A stretch of DNA of 64,000 nt, taken from Paenibacillus pabuli NBRC 13638. GTDB lineage: Bacteria > Bacillota > Bacilli > Paenibacillales > Paenibacillaceae. The stretch covers positions 1-64,000 of the forward strand of contig NZ_BCNM01000031.1 in NCBI RefSeq assembly GCF_001514495.1, given 5' to 3'. A model generated the notes under the pieces. That model was not told the DNA's origin and ran no database searches. It saw nothing but the letters and a program-made list of their open reading frames with translations. This document shows positions 46,651 to 56,030 of the stretch, in pieces. Every line of letters begins with the position of its first letter. The stretch's first letter is position 1. A program made the translations under genes and the position numbers.

Positions 46651-47436
46651 TTGGAACCAGATATGAAAATATTTCATGAATTTTACGGTTACAGAGAATT
46701 GTTAATTGAACTGGTGAAAAGGGATCTTAAAAAAAAGTATAGAAGATCTTCGTTAGGGGTTATCTGGAGTGTTCTCAATCCCTTGCTTTTTATGGCAATA
46801 ACAACACTTATTTTTTCTACTATGTTCAGAAATCAAATCGAGAATTTTCCTGTGTATTTCCTTATTGGCCAAGTCGTTTATGCATTTTTTGCGGAAGCAA
46901 CGGGGCTAGCTCAAACCGGATTGATTGAAAATGGCTCTCTCATAAAAAAGGTTTATACTCCAAAGTATATTTTTCCAGTTTCGAAAGTTTTCTTTTCATT
47001 AATTAATATGTTGTTTTCACTAGTTGCAATTCTCCTTATAGTTGTATTTACCGGATTTGATCTGCCATTAACATCAGTATTGTTTTTTATTCCTGTGTTT
47101 TTGGTTTTTGTGTTTTCTATAGGCGTTGGATTATTTCTTTCTTCACTGACTGTTTTTTACCGAGACCTACTTCATATCTACGGAATTTTATTAAGTGTGC
47201 TATCCTTTTTCTCAGCTACTTTTTATCCGATTGAAATTATTCCTGAGACCTATAGGGTTATTGTAGAGTTTAATCCTATTTATGTTTTTATAGATTATTT
47301 CAGGACTTTAGTGCTTGATGGACAATTGCCGGATCTTAGATTGAATTTACTTGCTGTATTTTATTGCCTTATATCAGTAGTGTTAGGTTATAAAGTGTTT
47401 AAGAAAAATGAAAATAAAATTGTTCTTTTTATATGA
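46651..47436 (+). CDS. wzm: polysaccharide ABC exporter permease (Wzm/TagG type)
   Basis: A permease of about 261 residues with six helices. The family-typical start YRELLIELVKRDLKKKYRRS (charged amphipathic N-terminus) and SLGVIWSVLNPL lead into TM1. It forms a channel for lipid-linked glycans with the ATPase encoded next. AGGGGAAG favours the TTG at 46651; a GTG at 46648 and an ATG at 46663 are alternatives. The next gene starts 10 bp downstream. Base use is strongly AT-rich, unlike galU and the rml genes. Its place with glycosyltransferases points to O-glycan rather than teichoic acid export. Confidence 0.9.
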   Translation: MEPDMKIFHEFYGYRELLIELVKRDLKKKYRRSSLGVIWSVLNPLLFMAITTLIFSTMFRNQIENFPVYFLIGQVVYAFFAEATGLAQTGLIENGSLIKKVYTPKYIFPVSKVFFSLINMLFSLVAILLIVVFTGFDLPLTSVLFFIPVFLVFVFSIGVGLFLSSLTVFYRDLLHIYGILLSVLSFFSATFYPIEIIPETYRVIVEFNPIYVFIDYFRTLVLDGQLPDLRLNLLAVFYCLISVVLGYKVFKKNENKIVLFI

Positions 47437-47446
47437 GGTGCAGGAA

Positions 47447-48214
47447 ATGGGAAATATAGCGATTAATCTAAAGGATGTATCAGTCGAGTTTGAACTTCAT
47501 AAAGAGAACATAAGTGGATTTAAAGAATTCATAATTAAAAAAATTAAAAGAGAGCTGGTTTCTGAGAAGTTTCATGCGTTAAATCATATTTCACTCTCAA
47601 TTTTTAAAGGTGAGGTGGTTGGAATACTTGGCTTTAACGGAGCCGGTAAAAGCACTTTATTAAAGATAATCGCAGGAGTGTTGATGCCGACAGACGGAAA
47701 TGTTGAGACTCAAGGTAAAATCGCACCATTGATTGAACTGGGTGCTGGTTTTGACATGGAACTTACCGCAAGAGAAAACATCTATTTGAACGGTGCGATA
47801 TTAGGTTATTCTCGAAAATTTATTGAAAGAAAGTTTGATGATATAGTAGATTTTGCCGAGATTCATTCTTTTCTAGATGTTCCTCTAAAAAACTATTCCT
47901 CTGGTATGGTTGCTCGAATTGGATTTAGCATAGCAACTGTAGTAAAACCTGATATTCTAATTGTTGATGAAATTCTATCTGTTGGGGACTATAAATTCCA
48001 GCAGAAATGTGAAGAGAGGATTAAATCAATGATCTCTGACGACACAACTGTAATTATTGTATCTCATTCCATTGAACAAATTAGAGGAATGTGTCAAAGA
48101 GCTTTTTTACTAAATGGTGGCAAGCTTATCAGTTCAGGTCATGTTGAGGAAGTATGCAATCAATATATGAATCTTCAAACTCATCCCAATGAAGAACTGA
48201 AGGAACTCGTCTGA
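47447..48214 (+). CDS. wzt: polysaccharide ABC exporter ATPase (Wzt/TagH type, no glycan-binding tail)
   Basis: A 255-residue ATPase with Walker A GFNGAGKST, the family signature NYSSGMVARIGFSIA, Walker B ILIVDEILSVGD and switch His in VSHSIEQ. The N-terminal extension (HKENISGFKEFIIKKIKREL) is typical of O-antigen ATPases. It ends just after the ATPase domain, so it lacks the C-terminal carbohydrate-binding domain of the Wzt proteins that recognise a capped chain end. The frame is open from 47408, but GAGGTG fits the ATG at 47447. It is coupled to the wzm gene. Confidence 0.9.
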   Translation: MGNIAINLKDVSVEFELHKENISGFKEFIIKKIKRELVSEKFHALNHISLSIFKGEVVGILGFNGAGKSTLLKIIAGVLMPTDGNVETQGKIAPLIELGAGFDMELTARENIYLNGAILGYSRKFIERKFDDIVDFAEIHSFLDVPLKNYSSGMVARIGFSIATVVKPDILIVDEILSVGDYKFQQKCEERIKSMISDDTTVIIVSHSIEQIRGMCQRAFLLNGGKLISSGHVEEVCNQYMNLQTHPNEELKELV

Positions 48215-48228
48215 AGGGAAGTCTTTAA

Positions 48229-49989
48229 TTGAATTTAGATATCATTATCGTCACATATAATTCAGAGATATGGATCGAGAATTGCATACAAAGCCTATCA
48301 CGCTCCCGCTTTCAAAGAGGCGAAACACACCTCTTTATAATTGATAATGGGTCTACCGATTCAACAATTTCAAAGATTAAACAAGAATTTAATAAACATG
48401 AGTCTTTTTTTAAAAGTGTTAAATTAATTCAAAACGATAAGAATAAAGGTTTCGGTGTAGCGAACAATATTGCGGCAGCTCAAGGGGAATCGGATTATAT
48501 TTTTTTCTTGAATGTCGATACTGAAGTTTTAGAAGATTCAATATTTAATGCTTCTATTGTAATCCAGAAAAGTGATGATGATATTGGAGCGTGGGAGTTT
48601 AGACAATTTCCATATGAACACCCTAAATACTATGATCCTGTAAGCTTATCGACAAGTTGGATTTCAGGAGCTGCTTTTATTATTAGAAGGTCTGTTTTCA
48701 ATGAAGTGAATGGTTTTGATAAAACAATATTTATGTATGCTGAAGATGTAGATTTGAGTTGGAGAATTCGTTCAAAGGGGTACCGTCTTCTTTATATGCC
48801 TGGTTGTGTTATCAAACATTATTCATACAAAGTAGCCAATGAGTTAAAGCCTAATCAGTTCATCAACAGTATAATAAATAATTTAAATTTGAAAGTTAGA
48901 TACGGTTCTTTAAGTCAGTTTATATTATGGCATATTAAATTCTGTTATATGTTACTTCTAAATAGGCCGATAAAGGGGGTTAGATGGAGGCTGATATCGT
49001 CTTACATCAATAATATATGGAGGCTCCCTTCTTTTTTTAGTTTGAGTTTAAGGAAGTTTAAACCCACTTTTTATGGATGGGATTACGAAGTAGCAAGAAC
49101 TGGTGGTTTTTATTATAACTTTATACAGAGGGAATACCAACCGCTTGTTTCTATTTTGATTAGAACTATAGGCAGAATAGAGCTTCTGAATGAAGCTTTA
49201 ATTAGTATCAGAAACCAAACCTATCCTAATATAGAAGTGATTGTTGTTGAAGATGGTGGCGCGAAATCAGAGAAGTTTATAAAAGAGCACTTTAATGATT
49301 TGAATATCACTTTTTTTGGTACTGAAGAAAAGGTTGGTCGATCTAAAGCTGCAAATATTGCTATGGATAAAGCGAATGGGGAATTCTTAAACTTTTTAGA
49401 TGAGGATGACTTGCTGTTTCCAGATCATGTAGAAGTTTTAGTTAATGAATTATCTAAGCATTCTTATTCTGTTATCTATTCTGTTGCTTTTGAAGTTCCT
49501 ACGGAGTATTTTCCTGATCGAAGTAAAAAGAATCATGAGTACAAGGTGGTTTTTAAAAATAAATTTAACAGATTGAAATTATTGTACCAAAATTATTTAC
49601 CTATACAATGTGTGATGTTTAATAAAGAACTTGTGAGAGATAAAATTTATTTTGATGAACATATGGATGCTTTAGAGGATTGGGACTTTTGGGTAAGGCT
49701 ATCATTGAAAAATGATTTTTTCTTTGTGGACAAGACTACCTCTCTTTACAGAGTTCCTTTTAATCCAGTGCAATTGCAAAAGCGTCAGGAAATTCTAGAT
49801 TCTGCACTAGATTATGCTAGAGATAAACAGAAAAATTATTACTGCCGAATGAATGGGTATGAAATTTCTGAGAATATTGCGGAATTAATTAACCGAAATC
49901 AAACCAATTCCCTTAAAAATAAATATAAACTCCTCTATGCTTTTTATAGATTTTTAATAAGGAATTTAAATAAATTAAAAAATGTCTAA
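48229..49989 (+). CDS. tandem-domain glycosyltransferase (two GT2 domains)
   Basis: A 586-residue protein with two family-2 glycosyltransferase domains. The first (about 1-240) opens LDIIIVTYNSEIWIENCIQS and has the acceptor-side GFDKTIFMYAEDVDLSWRIR, as in rhamnosyltransferases. The second (about 300-520) opens PLVSILIRTIGRIELLNEAL and has LDEDDLLFPDHVE (DxD) and ALEDWDFWVRLS. Tandem domains usually add two successive sugars. The start is a TTG 8 bp after GAAGGGAAG. It is AT-rich and in line with wzt (14-bp gap) and the epimerase (12 bp). Donor sugars are unknown; dTDP-rhamnose is available from the rml genes. Confidence 0.85.
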   Translation: MNLDIIIVTYNSEIWIENCIQSLSRSRFQRGETHLFIIDNGSTDSTISKIKQEFNKHESFFKSVKLIQNDKNKGFGVANNIAAAQGESDYIFFLNVDTEVLEDSIFNASIVIQKSDDDIGAWEFRQFPYEHPKYYDPVSLSTSWISGAAFIIRRSVFNEVNGFDKTIFMYAEDVDLSWRIRSKGYRLLYMPGCVIKHYSYKVANELKPNQFINSIINNLNLKVRYGSLSQFILWHIKFCYMLLLNRPIKGVRWRLISSYINNIWRLPSFFSLSLRKFKPTFYGWDYEVARTGGFYYNFIQREYQPLVSILIRTIGRIELLNEALISIRNQTYPNIEVIVVEDGGAKSEKFIKEHFNDLNITFFGTEEKVGRSKAANIAMDKANGEFLNFLDEDDLLFPDHVEVLVNELSKHSYSVIYSVAFEVPTEYFPDRSKKNHEYKVVFKNKFNRLKLLYQNYLPIQCVMFNKELVRDKIYFDEHMDALEDWDFWVRLSLKNDFFFVDKTTSLYRVPFNPVQLQKRQEILDSALDYARDKQKNYYCRMNGYEISENIAELINRNQTNSLKNKYKLLYAFYRFLIRNLNKLKNV

Positions 49990-50001
49990 GGAGAACTTAA
50001 A

Positions 50002-51057
50002 GTGAAAAATTGTCTTATTACTGGTGGGGCAGGATTTATTGGATGTGAAGTTTCGAAATTAATTGAGGATACTTTTGATAACATTATTGTGATTGACAAT
50101 TTACATCCTCAGATCCATAAGCTGAATGAAAGGCCGGCGGATTTATCCCCAAAAGTTAACTTATACGTGGCTGATGTTATGGATCCTATTACTTGGGATG
50201 AAGTGCTCTCTAAATGGAAGCCAGATTTGATTTTGCATTTAGCGGCAGAGACTGGAACTGGCCAATCATTAACCGAGAGTAGTCGTCATGCTAATGTTAA
50301 TGTAGTAGGAACGACACAAATGTTAGACGCACTTATTAGAAATGACGCAATCCCTTCTAAAATAGTATTATCAAGCAGCAGAGCGGTGTATGGTGAAGGG
50401 AAATGGTTAGATAAGGATGGAATCTCCTTTTACCCGGGACAGAGAAGCAATGAACAGCTAGCGAATAAAGAGTGGGATTTTAAAGAGTCTGTATTTCTTC
50501 CAATGAATACAAATCATACGACCCCTCAGCCAACAAGTATCTATGGTACAACTAAGCTTGCGCAAGAACATTTGATTTCTTGTTGGTGTAAATCATATGG
50601 CGTTAACTATACAATACTTCGTTTACAAAATGTATATGGCCCTGGACAATCTTTGATCAATTCCTATACAGGAATAGTTTCTCTTTTTGTAAGATTGGCT
50701 AAGCAAAATAAAAGTATTCCTTTATACGAAGACGGTATGATGTTAAGGGATTTTGTTTTCATAACGGATGTTGCCCGGGCAATCTATGAGGTAATGATAA
50801 ATGAAAATGCGAATGGAAAAGTTTTTGATATTGGGAGTGGGTACGGTTCAACAATTAAAGAGATTGCAGAATTGATCGCAAAACGTTATGAAGCACCAAC
50901 TCCAGAAGTTTGTGAGAAATATCGAAACGGTGATGTTCGACATGCACAGGCTGATATTAGTGACACCTTGCAGGTTCTGAATTGGTGTCCAGAAGTTTCG
51001 CTGGAAGAGGGAATGAACTTGTTATGTGATTGGATTGATGGTCAGCTAGAAGAATAA
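50002..51057 (+). CDS. NAD-dependent sugar epimerase/dehydratase (extended SDR)
   Basis: A 351-residue nucleotide-sugar enzyme. The NAD-binding motif is TGGAGFIG (residues 8-15). The catalytic set is visible as SSSRAVYGEG and YGTTK (YxxxK), with the substrate-end segment RLQNVYGPGQS. The family includes UDP-glucose 4-epimerases and related dehydratases; a loop of about 40 residues between the Ser and Tyr sites is longer than usual. The GTG start follows AAGGAGAAC. It probably makes a donor sugar special to this cassette. Confidence 0.85.
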   Translation: MKNCLITGGAGFIGCEVSKLIEDTFDNIIVIDNLHPQIHKLNERPADLSPKVNLYVADVMDPITWDEVLSKWKPDLILHLAAETGTGQSLTESSRHANVNVVGTTQMLDALIRNDAIPSKIVLSSSRAVYGEGKWLDKDGISFYPGQRSNEQLANKEWDFKESVFLPMNTNHTTPQPTSIYGTTKLAQEHLISCWCKSYGVNYTILRLQNVYGPGQSLINSYTGIVSLFVRLAKQNKSIPLYEDGMMLRDFVFITDVARAIYEVMINENANGKVFDIGSGYGSTIKEIAELIAKRYEAPTPEVCEKYRNGDVRHAQADISDTLQVLNWCPEVSLEEGMNLLCDWIDGQLEE

Positions 51058-51078
51058 ACTGTACTAGTAAGGAGAATA

Positions 51079-51990
51079 ATGATGCTTCGTAAAAAGAGTC
51101 TGCAAATACAAACAGTACTATATAATAATGAACGAGCTCGTATTATCCGATCTATTAAAAGTATCGCAAGGGCAGTAGACTTTGCGATTCACGATCAAAT
51201 ATTCGAGAAAATAACGTTATATTACGGGGACGGCTCTCAGCAACCAGTTTTCACAGATCAAGAGATAGAAAAGCTTAATGAAGATTATGGAGAATATTTT
51301 GAGATTAACTATGATTGTTTTGAGTCCAATTTAGGTTCTGCTCGAGGACATAATCGCTTAGCCAGGCATTCGCAATCTGATTACATTATGATTATTAATC
51401 CAGATATTCTTTTGGCTCCGGATACACTTAAGCAATTGTCTGAGCCTTATGATAATTTAAAACAAAAAGTCGGCATAGTCGAGGCAAAACAGTTACCAAT
51501 AGAACATCCAAAATTTTATAATCTCAAGACCGGCGAAACGAGTTGGGCTTCTACAGCATGTGTCCTTATACCAAGGCCAGTTTTCGAAGAAGTGAATGGA
51601 TTTGACGCAGATACGTTTTTTCTATACTGCGATGATGTTGATTTCTCATGGATGGTGAGGTTAAAAGGATATAGGATCATTTATCAGCCTTCGGCAGTGG
51701 CCTTTCATGATAAAACTCTTTCTGATCATGGTACATGGAAAACTAGCGATGCAGAGGATTATTATTCAGCAGAAGCAGGATTGCTTATGGCGTATAAATG
51801 GTCGAGACCAGACATCTTGAAAGATATTATAACTTATTTTGAAAACTCGGATATAAGTTATTACAAAGCAGCAGTTAAAGAATTTAAAAGAAGACAACAA
51901 GAAGATGAATTGCCTGATCAGGTAGATTCGAATCATAAAATAGGAGAGTTTATCAACAGTAATTACGGAAAAATGAGGTTTTCACTATGA
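51079..51990 (+). CDS. family 2 glycosyltransferase
   Basis: A 303-residue GT2. It starts with LQIQTVLYNNERARIIRSI, has the donor site NPDILLAPDTL and the conserved GFDADTFFLYCDDVDFSWMV block shared with the first domain of the tandem enzyme upstream. Two ATGs stand at 51079 and 51082; AAGGAG supports either. It overlaps the next gene by 4 bp (ATGA), so translation is coupled. Rhamnosyl or related transfer is plausible but not shown. Confidence 0.85.
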   Translation: MMLRKKSLQIQTVLYNNERARIIRSIKSIARAVDFAIHDQIFEKITLYYGDGSQQPVFTDQEIEKLNEDYGEYFEINYDCFESNLGSARGHNRLARHSQSDYIMIINPDILLAPDTLKQLSEPYDNLKQKVGIVEAKQLPIEHPKFYNLKTGETSWASTACVLIPRPVFEEVNGFDADTFFLYCDDVDFSWMVRLKGYRIIYQPSAVAFHDKTLSDHGTWKTSDAEDYYSAEAGLLMAYKWSRPDILKDIITYFENSDISYYKAAVKEFKRRQQEDELPDQVDSNHKIGEFINSNYGKMRFSL

Positions 51991-53822
51991 AAAATAAAAG
52001 TATTGATGAATATCCTTATAAATTTGAGTACGCGTTTGACAATGTATATGGGCATGTTGTCAGTCTGCTGGGGCAATTTGACTTTCCACAAAAAGGAGTT
52101 CACCTTGATATTGGCTGTGGTTGGGGAGCAATAAGCGATGAATTAATTTCAAATCACAATCTACATTATATAGGAGTTGATGCTGACCAAGATGCCGTAA
52201 ACCATCTACAATCAGAAGGTAAAGAAGCATATACTTATCAACTTTCCAGTTATAATGCTAATCTTGAGTTTTTCAATCGAATTTTGAATGGCAGAAATAT
52301 CTCATCGATATCTATAATTGATACCTTCGAGCATGTACTATATTTAGAAGAGTTGTTGCAAACGATCTCTACATTATCCAAAAACCACCAAGCACCCGTT
52401 GTCATTAGTGTTCCAAATTTTGCTCATGATGATGTCGTTTTCAAACTGCTATGTAATAAATTCGATGAGACCAACACCGGTTTGTTAGATGAGACTCATA
52501 TTAATATATTTACCGAGGAGAAACTGATCGAGAGCTGTGGGAAATTTGGATTGCATCAAATTAACAAAAAAGATGTCGTCATAGAAAAAAGTGATCAACA
52601 TTTTCCGAAGGAATTATTAACTCTTGCAGAAAAATCCTCATTACGTCAATTACTTATAAACCTACGAAGTAACATGAAAGCGAATGGCAAAGTAAATCAA
52701 CTGGTTCGGATGTTCATTGCTACCCATCCGTCTCAAGTTCCTGTTATACAACAAGAGAGGCCATTTTTATCCATTGTAACCAGGACTGTTGGGGATAGAC
52801 CTGAAGAGTTAAAAGAAGTTTTACTTTGTTTGACTGGGCAGGAATGTACCGATTTTGAGGTGCTTGTCGTGGGACATAACTTAACTCTGGAGAATCAACT
52901 ATTGGTGGAGGGCGTTATTAACGATACTCCTGAATGGATCCGCTCAAAAATCCGATTATTAAGAGTCAATGGAGGGAATCGCTCTGCACCATTAAATACA
53001 GGTTTTGAGCATGCCACTGGTCAATATATTACAATCCTTGACGACGATGATATTGTGTTTAGTAATTGGGTAGAGGAATTTAAAAATCTTTCTGATAAGA
53101 ACTATGGGAAGATATTGAAATCAGTATCTGTAAGACAAGAGTATGAGCAAACAAAAACTGAATTTAGTAAAAGAAGCTCCAGAGCAGTCTCTGGTTTCCT
53201 GAATGATTACCCAGCCGAATTCGATTTCATAACAATGCTGCATCATAATCAGTGTCCTGGACTATGTTTAGCATTTCCAAGGTCAATTTTTCATGATTTT
53301 GGACTGAGATTTGATGAAACAATAAATACAATTGAAGATTGGGATTTTATAGTTCGCTCTGCTTTTATCTGTGGAGTTGCAAGTAGTAACGTTGTTACGA
53401 ATATTTATAGATGGTGGCTCAAGGGAGCAAATTCACAATCACTTCACAATGAACAGGAATGGGAAGATAATTATCGATATGTACAAAACAAGTTTAACTC
53501 TCAGTATCTAATTATGCCCCCTGGTAATGCCAAACGGATTGCTGCAATGGTTGGCGCGTTGTCAGAATCCCAAAATAAGAGTTATGGGCTACCTTTTACC
53601 CTCGATGATCAACTTGCTCTGAAGAGACAGATAGCTCATCATATCCTAGTTTCAAACTCATGGAATTTAACTAAGCCTTTACGAGTAGTTAAGAGAATTC
53701 TTGGTAAAAAAACTTGCGTCCCTGAATTATTTAGTGCATCTGAAGCGGAACTAGATGAGTTTATTACAAACGCACAAAATTCGAAAAGCTGGAAGTTAAC
53801 CCGGGTGTTTAGATCCCGTTAA
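51987..53822 (+). CDS. fused SAM-methyltransferase and GT2 glycosyltransferase
   Basis: A 611-residue two-domain enzyme. Residues 1-210 form a class I methyltransferase (motif I HLDIGCGWGAISDELI, acidic loop GVDADQDAV, later IDTFEHVLYLEELL). Residues 255-480 form a GT2 domain (PFLSIVTRTVGDRPEELKEV, DDDDIVF as the DxD site, TIEDWDFIVRSAF). The C-terminal 110 residues resemble the tail of the tandem GT. Methylation often caps a glycan and stops chain growth, so the fusion could add and cap a final sugar; this is inference. The AT-rich gene is coupled to the preceding GT. Confidence 0.85.
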   Translation: MKNKSIDEYPYKFEYAFDNVYGHVVSLLGQFDFPQKGVHLDIGCGWGAISDELISNHNLHYIGVDADQDAVNHLQSEGKEAYTYQLSSYNANLEFFNRILNGRNISSISIIDTFEHVLYLEELLQTISTLSKNHQAPVVISVPNFAHDDVVFKLLCNKFDETNTGLLDETHINIFTEEKLIESCGKFGLHQINKKDVVIEKSDQHFPKELLTLAEKSSLRQLLINLRSNMKANGKVNQLVRMFIATHPSQVPVIQQERPFLSIVTRTVGDRPEELKEVLLCLTGQECTDFEVLVVGHNLTLENQLLVEGVINDTPEWIRSKIRLLRVNGGNRSAPLNTGFEHATGQYITILDDDDIVFSNWVEEFKNLSDKNYGKILKSVSVRQEYEQTKTEFSKRSSRAVSGFLNDYPAEFDFITMLHHNQCPGLCLAFPRSIFHDFGLRFDETINTIEDWDFIVRSAFICGVASSNVVTNIYRWWLKGANSQSLHNEQEWEDNYRYVQNKFNSQYLIMPPGNAKRIAAMVGALSESQNKSYGLPFTLDDQLALKRQIAHHILVSNSWNLTKPLRVVKRILGKKTCVPELFSASEAELDEFITNAQNSKSWKLTRVFRSR

Positions 53823-53890
53823 ATAACCGATTGATGGAAGTTGTATTAGAACTAATTAGGAAGTAAGGAATAATTACTAGGAGAATGTTT

Positions 53891-55129
53891 ATGAGGAAGT
53901 TTCAATCCCTTGAAGGATTAAGGGGATTAGCATGTTTGGCTGTGATAGCAGCACATTTTTTATTTATATTTTTACCTTACCTGAGAACTAATCTTTATCC
54001 TCCATATCCTGGACTTATAGCCAAGTATCCATTTGAAGAGGTTATCAGTCATGCTCCGTTTACACTGTTGTACAACGGAAACTTTGCTGTAAGTATCTTT
54101 TTTGTTTTAACAGGTTTTGTATTGACAGCTAAGTTCTATGAAAGTGGTGATACAAAAACTCTACGAGAAGGTGCAGTGAAGCGGTATCCTCGTTTAGTTT
54201 TACCAGCTTTTGTATCTTTGATGTTCGTTTTTGTAATAGTTTATACTGGGCAAATGAGAAATCACCTTGCTGTTGAACTGAATACTGCCGGATGGGTGCT
54301 TGATTATTATAAAGAACCTGCAGACTTAATTCATTATATACATGTCGGACTTGTTGGAGCACCTATATTTGGAGATAGCCTTTTAAATTCACCGCTTTGG
54401 ACTTTACAAGTTGAACTAATAGGATCATTTCTTATCTTTGCTAACTATATTCTTTTTGGAAAGAGTAATAAAATCCTAATTTTACTGAGTTTTATTATTT
54501 GTTCATTTGTATTGGGTTCACCGCTGTACTATATGTCATTCGTATTAGGGAGTTTTATCCATTTGTTTACTAAGTGGTTAAGAAAAAGAAGTTTGTATTC
54601 ATTTATCATACTTATAATTGGTTTAGTAATGGGTTGCATTGACTATTCTAACAATTTTAATTTCTTTACTTCTATACCACTACCAAACTTTTCGCCGTAT
54701 TCAATTGATCTAAATAGCAATAAACTTCTATTTTGGTATACTTTTGGCGCAGTCTTTACCGTTGCAGGTGTTGTTGGGTTTAAACCAATAGATAAATTGC
54801 TTTCACTTCGAGTATTCACATATTTAGGTAAGATATCTTTTTCTGCGTACTTACTTCATTGGCCAATTATTTTCTCGTTTTCTTTCGGAATGGTTCGAAA
54901 AACAATGTTATTTACACATGACTATCTAACTTCTGTTTTTCTTTCTTTTATATCTACACTCATCTTAATTTTCCTACTTTCAATGCTGTTTTATCAATTT
55001 GTAGATAAACCTTCTATTAAATTCTCAATATGGTTGAAAGACTATCTTATGAAAGATAAAATATCTTCCCCAAAGATAGAGCCTTTGGAAGGTGATAAAA
55101 TTAAATCTGTAACATCTGGAAATAGTTGA
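53891..55129 (+). CDS. acyltransferase 3 family membrane protein (OafA/YrhL type)
   Basis: A 412-residue protein with about ten helices. It begins RKFQSLEGLRGLACLAVIAA, with the conserved His shortly after (AAHFLFIF), and has the R/G-rich motif KRYPRLVLPAFVSLM. The family O-acetylates surface glycans using acetyl-CoA, so it likely decorates the sugar chain made here. AGGAGA fits the ATG at 53891 better than that at 53885. It is the last of the AT-rich genes; a gap of about 145 bp then leads to rmlA. Confidence 0.87.
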   Translation: MRKFQSLEGLRGLACLAVIAAHFLFIFLPYLRTNLYPPYPGLIAKYPFEEVISHAPFTLLYNGNFAVSIFFVLTGFVLTAKFYESGDTKTLREGAVKRYPRLVLPAFVSLMFVFVIVYTGQMRNHLAVELNTAGWVLDYYKEPADLIHYIHVGLVGAPIFGDSLLNSPLWTLQVELIGSFLIFANYILFGKSNKILILLSFIICSFVLGSPLYYMSFVLGSFIHLFTKWLRKRSLYSFIILIIGLVMGCIDYSNNFNFFTSIPLPNFSPYSIDLNSNKLLFWYTFGAVFTVAGVVGFKPIDKLLSLRVFTYLGKISFSAYLLHWPIIFSFSFGMVRKTMLFTHDYLTSVFLSFISTLILIFLLSMLFYQFVDKPSIKFSIWLKDYLMKDKISSPKIEPLEGDKIKSVTSGNS

Positions 55130-55274
55130 TTCCTAATATCTGTGATATGAAGTTGCAAACAGCGTAGTTACTTCAAAATATCATTGTCTGTTTAATGATT
55201 GGTCGGAAAGCAAGTCTAGTTAACATAAAAAATTATTAGTCTAGTACCAAGTTAATTTGATAGGGGGCGGTTTT

Positions 55275-56018
55275 GTGAAGGGAATAATTTTAGCAGGTGG
55301 AACAGGCTCACGCCTATATCCACTTACCAAAGTCACCAACAAACATCTTCTTCCCGTAGGGAAGTATCCAATGATCTTTCATTCGGTTTATAAACTCAAA
55401 CAGTCGGGCATTGAAGACATCCTCATTGTAACAGGTAAAGATCACATGGGTGATGTGGTTAACTTACTTGGTAGCGGGAGTGACATGGGGGTTAGTTTTA
55501 CATACAAGGTCCAAGACGAAGCTGGGGGAATAGCTCAGGCGTTGGATCTTGCTGAACATTTTGTCGGAACTGATCAGATGGTGGTCATTCTAGGAGACAA
55601 TGTGTTTGAAGATGATATTTCACCTTTTGTTAATAACTTCAAAACTCAATCTGCTGGTGCAAAAATTCTTATCCAAGAAGTTCATGACCCAACTCGATTT
55701 GGTGTTCCCGAAATTGATGGTTCTCATATTCTATCAATTGAAGAGAAACCTAAAGCTCCTAAGAGTAATTATGCGGTAACCGGAATTTACATGTTTGATC
55801 ATACCGTATTCGAGATTGTAAAAACATTAAAGCCATCCGATAGAGGAGAATTAGAAATCACAGATGTTAACAATGCATATATTGAAAGAGAACAACTGTC
55901 TTTTGATATTCTCCAAGGCTGGTGGACTGATGCAGGTACGCACCCTTCATTAGCACGTGCGAATGAATTGGCTAAAGATATTGCTTTCGGAGAAGAATTC
56001 GGCAAGTTGAAATTGTAG
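55275..56018 (+). CDS. rmlA: glucose-1-phosphate thymidylyltransferase RmlA (short, SpsI-like)
   Basis: RmlA couples dTTP and glucose-1-phosphate, the first step to dTDP-L-rhamnose. The 247-residue protein has the motif GIILAGGTGSRLYPLTKVTN and LLGDNVFEDD. It is about 45 residues shorter than E. coli RmlA, like SpsI of B. subtilis, so it lacks the allosteric C-terminal helices. The GTG at 55275 follows AGGGGGCGG; the frame is open from a TTG at 55257. It heads the order rmlA-C-B-D seen in several Gram-positive glycosylation loci. Confidence 0.93.
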   Translation: MKGIILAGGTGSRLYPLTKVTNKHLLPVGKYPMIFHSVYKLKQSGIEDILIVTGKDHMGDVVNLLGSGSDMGVSFTYKVQDEAGGIAQALDLAEHFVGTDQMVVILGDNVFEDDISPFVNNFKTQSAGAKILIQEVHDPTRFGVPEIDGSHILSIEEKPKAPKSNYAVTGIYMFDHTVFEIVKTLKPSDRGELEITDVNNAYIEREQLSFDILQGWWTDAGTHPSLARANELAKDIAFGEEFGKLKL

Positions 56019-56030
56019 GAGGGTATGGAG

